Below, piece by piece: positions 31,308 through 34,935 of a stretch of 34,935 nt of DNA. The first letter of the stretch is position 1. Every line of letters begins with the position of its first letter. The stretch covers positions 1 through 34,935 of the forward strand of contig CAITZM010000104.1 of NCBI GenBank assembly GCA_903896925.1, read 5' to 3'. Below the pieces are notes generated by a model. It saw only the letters and a list, made by a program, of their open reading frames with translations. It was not told the origin of the DNA and ran no database searches. The translations under genes and the position numbers were made by a program. Source of the stretch: an uncultured Lentisphaerota bacterium (GTDB taxonomy: Bacteria; Verrucomicrobiota; Kiritimatiellia; CAIQIC01).

Positions 31308-31481
31308 ATGGCTGACGAACCTAAAATCGGCGAAGAACTGAAGAAGATGCAAGAGGTGTACGAGCCCTTGCTGCCGGTGGAGAAGAAGCTGATCGGCTGG
31401 AGCCTGGGGCTCGGCCTGACGCTCCTGGTGGTCCTGTATTTCGTCAGCAAGTTCCTGCCCGTCACCCACTCACCGCTGTAA
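31308..31481 (+). CDS. 57-residue single-pass membrane protein
   Basis: A short frame after the transporter: a charged N-terminus MADEPKIGEELKKMQEVYEP and one membrane helix LIGWSLGLGLTLLVVLYFV, ending SKFLPVTHSPL. ATG is preceded by GGGAACACGACGT, a weak site, and starts 15 bases after the transporter stop. The N-out/in arrangement is open. It may be an accessory subunit of the transporter; no family is recognised. Confidence 0.7.
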   Translation: MADEPKIGEELKKMQEVYEPLLPVEKKLIGWSLGLGLTLLVVLYFVSKFLPVTHSPL

Positions 31482-31588
31482 AGCGGCCACGACGGGCCCC
31501 TGCCCCGCCCGCGCCCACCGCCACGCGGTTCAGTTTCCGCGCCGCGGTGGCCAGTCCGGCGCGGAATATGCTATGGAATACGGCTCTT

Positions 31589-34500
31589 ATGCTGCGGTAT
31601 GTAACCTTGCTGATGGGTGCGTTGCTGGTGGCGGCGGCGGTCGGGCGGGCCGATGAATTCGACACGCTGCGCCAGCGCTGGCTGGACCTGCAGCTTGGCC
31701 CGACCAACCTCGACCTCGCCGACACCGATGTCGCCGCCCATCTGACCGCGCTGGCGGCGTCGGCCCAGCATCACTGGAGCACCCTGCTTACGGGGCCGGG
31801 CCGGACCGCCCTGTGGAGCGATGCAGCGAAGTGGACCAACACCTCGGCCGATATTTCGACCAGCTACAACCGGCTGCGCACGCTGGCGCAGGCGTGGGCG
31901 GCGCGCGGCTCGGCGCTGCAGGGCAACACGAACCTGCTCGCGGCCATCGTCGGCGGCTTGGACTGGATGCAGGCCAACGTCTACAACGCCGCGAAGACGG
32001 AATACGACAACTGGTGGGACTGGGAGATCGGCGCGCCGCAGGCCCTCAACGACACGGTGGCGCTGGTCTACACCCAGCTGTCCGGGGCGCAGCTGACCAA
32101 CTACATGGCGGCGGTCAACAAGTTCACGCCGACGGCGAACCTGACGGCGGCGAACCAGGTCGACAAGGCGCTGGTGATCGCGGTGCGGGGCGTCCTCCTC
32201 AAGGACGGCGCGAAAATCGCCGCCGCGCGCGATGCCCTCAGCAGCGTGTTCCCCTACGCCGACAGCGGCGACGGATTCTACACCGACGGCTCGTTCCTCC
32301 AGCACACCTATCACCCCTACACCGGCAGCTACGGCAGCGTGGTCCTGGGCCATCTCGCCCCCCTGCTGCAGTTGCTGGACGCTTCGACGTGGCAGGTGAC
32401 GGACCCGAACCGGACGAATGTCGTCCGCTGGGTGTACGACTCGTTTGCCCCGGTGATCTACCAGGGCGCGCTGCTCGACAGCGTCCGCGGCCGCGCCATT
32501 TCGCGCTGGAGCAGCACCGGCCACGCCGCCGGCGCCGACGCGATCGCCTCGATCATCCGCGTCGCGCAATTCGCGCCGGCGGCCGACGCGGCCGCGCTCA
32601 AACGGCTGGTGAAGTCATGGATCCAAGCCGACACCGCGCGCAACTTCGTCAGCGGCGCTGCGTTGCCCATCGTGCCGCTGGCCAAGACCATTTTGAACGA
32701 CGCCGGCATCGTCCCCGCCGGCGAGCGGGTCGGCCACTATCATTTCGGGCACATGGACCGCGTTGTGCATCTGCGACCCGGCTGGGGCGTCGCTTTGTCG
32801 CTCTCCTCGGCGCGCATCGCCAACTACGAGTCCCTCAACGGCGAGAACCTGCACGGCTGGTACACCGGCGACGGCCTGGTCACGCTGCTCAACAGCGACC
32901 TCACGCAAGGCGACGGCGACTACTGGCCCACGGTCAACCCCTACCGACTGCCGGGCACGACCGTGGACACGCAGACGCGCACCAACGCCGCCGGGCAGGG
33001 CTGCCGCAACGCCACCGGCCGGGCGGGCGGCGCTGCGCTCGAGGGCCTGGGCTGCGCGGGCATGCGCCTTGCGGCGTGGAACAGCACGCTGACCGCCCGG
33101 AAAGCGTGGTTCCTGTTCGACGACGAGATCATCTGCCTCGGCGCGCGCATCGCCAGCACGGATGGCCGCACCATCGAGACCATCGTCGAAAACCGCAAGC
33201 TGTCTCCGGGCGGAACCAACTGCTTCCTCGTCAACGGCATCGCCCAGCCCGCGACGCCCGGCTGGGCCGGAGCGCTGACCAATGCGACCTGGGCCGCGCT
33301 CGCGGGCAACGTCCCCGGCGCCGACCTCGGCTACTATTTTCCGCAACCGGTGACCGTGCGCGGCCTGCGCGAGACGCGCACGAACGCGTGGTCCTGCATC
33401 AATACCTCCGGTCCGACCAATCCGGTGAGCAACAGTTTCCTGACGCTCTGGTTCGATCACGGCACCAATCCGGCCTCAGCCACCTACGCCTACACCTTGC
33501 TCCCCAACCGGAACGCCGCGCAGGTCGCCGCCTATGCGGCCAGCCCCGCCAGCCTCATCCTGACCAACACCGACTGGGCGCAGGGCGTCACCAACGCCGG
33601 CCTCGGCCTGACGGCGGTGCACTTCTGGAACGACAGCACGAACAGCCTGGGCGGCATCACGGTGGATAAACAGGCGGCGGTCATCGCGCGCCTGAGCAAC
33701 ACCGTCTTCAGCCTCGCGATCGCCGATCCGACGCAACTGAACTCCAACAGCATCAACATCACCTGCGAGCGCGCGGTCACCCGCTTGATCGCCGCCGACG
33801 CGGGCGTGACGGTGGTACAACTGGCGCCCCAGCTGAAGTTCGCCGTCCAGGTGGCGGGCGCGGGCGGGAAAAGCTTCCACGCCACCTTCTCCACCGCGCC
33901 GCTGACGCTCTACCCGCTCACGGTGCTGACCGCCCCGGCGGGCGCGGGCAGCACGGCGGGCGGCGGTAACTACCCCGCCGGCAGCAACGTCACCGTCTCC
34001 GTCGCGCCCAACGCCGGCTGGCAGTTTCTGGGCTGGAGCGATGGCGGGCACGACAATCCGCGGAGCGTCGCCGTGCCCACCGGCGGCGTGACCTGCACCG
34101 CCATCTTCGGCTCGCCCGCCGCCATCGCGCAGGCGGTGGAGGCGACAAATGTGTCCTGGACACTCGGCGGCAACGCGGCGTGGTTCATCCAGACGGCGAC
34201 GAAACACGGCGCTTCATCGGCCGCACAGAGCGGCGCGATCGGCACGGGCCAGCAGACCTGGATTCAGACCACGACCAACGGCCCCGGCTCGCTGATGTTC
34301 TGGTGGAAGTCGTCCACGGCCGCGGCCAACACGCTGCAGTTTTATATCAACACCCAACTCGTCAGCCAGCTCTCCGGCAACACCGGCTGGAACCAGTACG
34401 TCGGTTATATCGGCACTTCGAACCAGGTGACGCTCAAGTGGGTCTACACGAAGAACAACGCCGTCGTTTCCGGCAACGACGCCGGCTGGGTGGATGAGGT

Positions 34501-34935
34501 CAACTGGATGCCGTGCCCCTACGCGGAGCATGTGCCGTTAATTTTCTATCAGGATCCGACGGGCCTACTGGCGAGCTGGGTGATCGGCACCAACGCCAGC
34601 TTCCAGTTCGCACGCATACTCGCCAACACCGGCGGCTGGGCGCTCAAGTGCGCCGGCGACGTCGATGGCGACACCGTCAGCGACCTGCTCTTCCAAAATG
34701 CGGCCGGCGACGCCGCGGGCTGGTTCATGAACGCGGATGGCTCCACGCGCAGCGCCCGGTACTGGTTCAACCTCAGCGGTTGGGACATCAGAGCCTGCGG
34801 CGACTACGAAGGCCTCGGCCGCGGCCAGCTGTTCTTCCAGAACGCAGCGGGTGTGACGGCGTATTGGCGGCTCGACACCAACGGCAACTACTTGGCGGCC
34901 GTCCCCGTGGGCGTCATGCCCGGCTGGAAACTGCG
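31589..34935 (+). CDS. Polysaccharide lyase family 8 (hyaluronate/chondroitin-type lyase), 3' truncated by window
   Basis: At least 1115 residues. Signal peptide MLRYVTLLMGALLVAAAVG with cleavage near Ala21; an earlier in-frame ATG (31568) is possible. The PL8 alpha-toroid has NWWDWEIGAPQALNDTVAL, Asn189 (TAANQVDK), His239 (DGSFLQHTYHPYTGSYGS), Tyr248 and Arg300/Arg302/Arg306 (VRGRAISR), all counterparts of the catalytic Asn-His-Tyr-Arg set. The central beta-sandwich follows to about residue 770 (HFGHMDRVVHLRPGWGVALS, NGENLHGWYTGDGLVTLL). After this come an InlB-type B repeat (VTVSVAPNAGWQFLGWSDGG), a lamin/LamG-like PVC module (GPGSLMFWWKSSTAAANTLQ) and FG-GAP/VCBS-like repeats (GDVDGDTVSDLLFQNAAGD). 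It should cleave uronic-acid polysaccharides outside the cell, and the GH88 operon could use its products. Confidence 0.92.
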   Translation, partial: MLRYVTLLMGALLVAAAVGRADEFDTLRQRWLDLQLGPTNLDLADTDVAAHLTALAASAQHHWSTLLTGPGRTALWSDAAKWTNTSADISTSYNRLRTLAQAWAARGSALQGNTNLLAAIVGGLDWMQANVYNAAKTEYDNWWDWEIGAPQALNDTVALVYTQLSGAQLTNYMAAVNKFTPTANLTAANQVDKALVIAVRGVLLKDGAKIAAARDALSSVFPYADSGDGFYTDGSFLQHTYHPYTGSYGSVVLGHLAPLLQLLDASTWQVTDPNRTNVVRWVYDSFAPVIYQGALLDSVRGRAISRWSSTGHAAGADAIASIIRVAQFAPAADAAALKRLVKSWIQADTARNFVSGAALPIVPLAKTILNDAGIVPAGERVGHYHFGHMDRVVHLRPGWGVALSLSSARIANYESLNGENLHGWYTGDGLVTLLNSDLTQGDGDYWPTVNPYRLPGTTVDTQTRTNAAGQGCRNATGRAGGAALEGLGCAGMRLAAWNSTLTARKAWFLFDDEIICLGARIASTDGRTIETIVENRKLSPGGTNCFLVNGIAQPATPGWAGALTNATWAALAGNVPGADLGYYFPQPVTVRGLRETRTNAWSCINTSGPTNPVSNSFLTLWFDHGTNPASATYAYTLLPNRNAAQVAAYAASPASLILTNTDWAQGVTNAGLGLTAVHFWNDSTNSLGGITVDKQAAVIARLSNTVFSLAIADPTQLNSNSINITCERAVTRLIAADAGVTVVQLAPQLKFAVQVAGAGGKSFHATFSTAPLTLYPLTVLTAPAGAGSTAGGGNYPAGSNVTVSVAPNAGWQFLGWSDGGHDNPRSVAVPTGGVTCTAIFGSPAAIAQAVEATNVSWTLGGNAAWFIQTATKHGASSAAQSGAIGTGQQTWIQTTTNGPGSLMFWWKSSTAAANTLQFYINTQLVSQLSGNTGWNQYVGYIGTSNQVTLKWVYTKNNAVVSGNDAGWVDEVNWMPCPYAEHVPLIFYQDPTGLLASWVIGTNASFQFARILANTGGWALKCAGDVDGDTVSDLLFQNAAGDAAGWFMNADGSTRSARYWFNLSGWDIRACGDYEGLGRGQLFFQNAAGVTAYWRLDTNGNYLAAVPVGVMPGWKL

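Noticed and set aside
31813..33669. A plus-strand frame of 618 codons in the lyase region
   Set aside because: Arg/Pro/Gln-rich text in another frame of the PL8 gene, which has conserved catalytic residues in its own frame.

Overview
The window is GC-rich DNA from a Gram-negative bacterium; it encodes outer-membrane channels, an RND pump, lipoproteins and secreted enzymes. I see no rRNA, tRNA, CRISPR array, transposase or phage gene. The PL8 lyase carrying InlB-type and other C-terminal modules, the YVTN/phosphoesterase fusion, the many intergenic palindrome families and the two four-helix-bundle genes together suggest the PVC group (Verrucomicrobiota/Kiritimatiellota-like). That placement is inference; no marker gene is present.

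Layout. 1-933: C-terminal half of a copper-type P-type ATPase. 1011-2389: DCC-family thiol oxidoreductase and a TIGR01777 SDR, overlapping by ATGA. 2775-7820: a uronic-acid catabolic operon (XRE-cupin regulator, GH88 hydrolase, cupin, Gfo/Idh/MocA dehydrogenase, SDR) interrupted by a four-helix-bundle gene sitting between complementary repeat arms. 7843-11151 (minus): a secreted YVTN/phosphoesterase protein and an RcnA-type Ni/Co exporter. 11275-22793: a long plus-strand island with an ArsR repressor, TolC/adaptor/RND efflux pump, PII-like protein, small membrane proteins, FmdB zinc ribbon, cupin_5, a four-domain CoA-disulfide-reductase/rhodanese/TusA/DsrE protein and a split YeeE/YedE transporter. 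It reads as a metal and sulfane-sulfur handling unit. 22978-23127: two tail-to-tail gene scraps. 23239-25201 (minus): a subtilisin-like protease and a small secreted protein with three LRDGSC repeats. 25362-28390: an operon diverging from these, with an ECF sigma factor, a membrane protein with a CBM48 domain in the anti-sigma position, a secreted Gly-rich protein and an outer-membrane barrel. 28860-29522 (minus): a second four-helix protein between two hairpin repeats. 29677-31481: a YeiH-family transporter and a 57-residue membrane protein. 31589 to the right edge: a PL8 polysaccharide lyase, truncated by the window.

Two things stand out. First, at least nine families of short palindromic or tandem repeats fill the gaps, and several have entered reading frames without breaking them (the ATPase, GH88, SDR N-terminus, RND permease, CoADR linker and four-helix N-terminus). 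Both four-helix genes are bounded by such repeats, recalling the 23S rRNA intervening sequences that carry this protein family. Second, the ECF sigma gene and the divergent LRDGSC gene share a twin inverted promoter-like motif (GTGACTTT-N10-GCGGTGTA on both strands), which suggests a self-contained sigma-factor regulon for cell-surface proteins.
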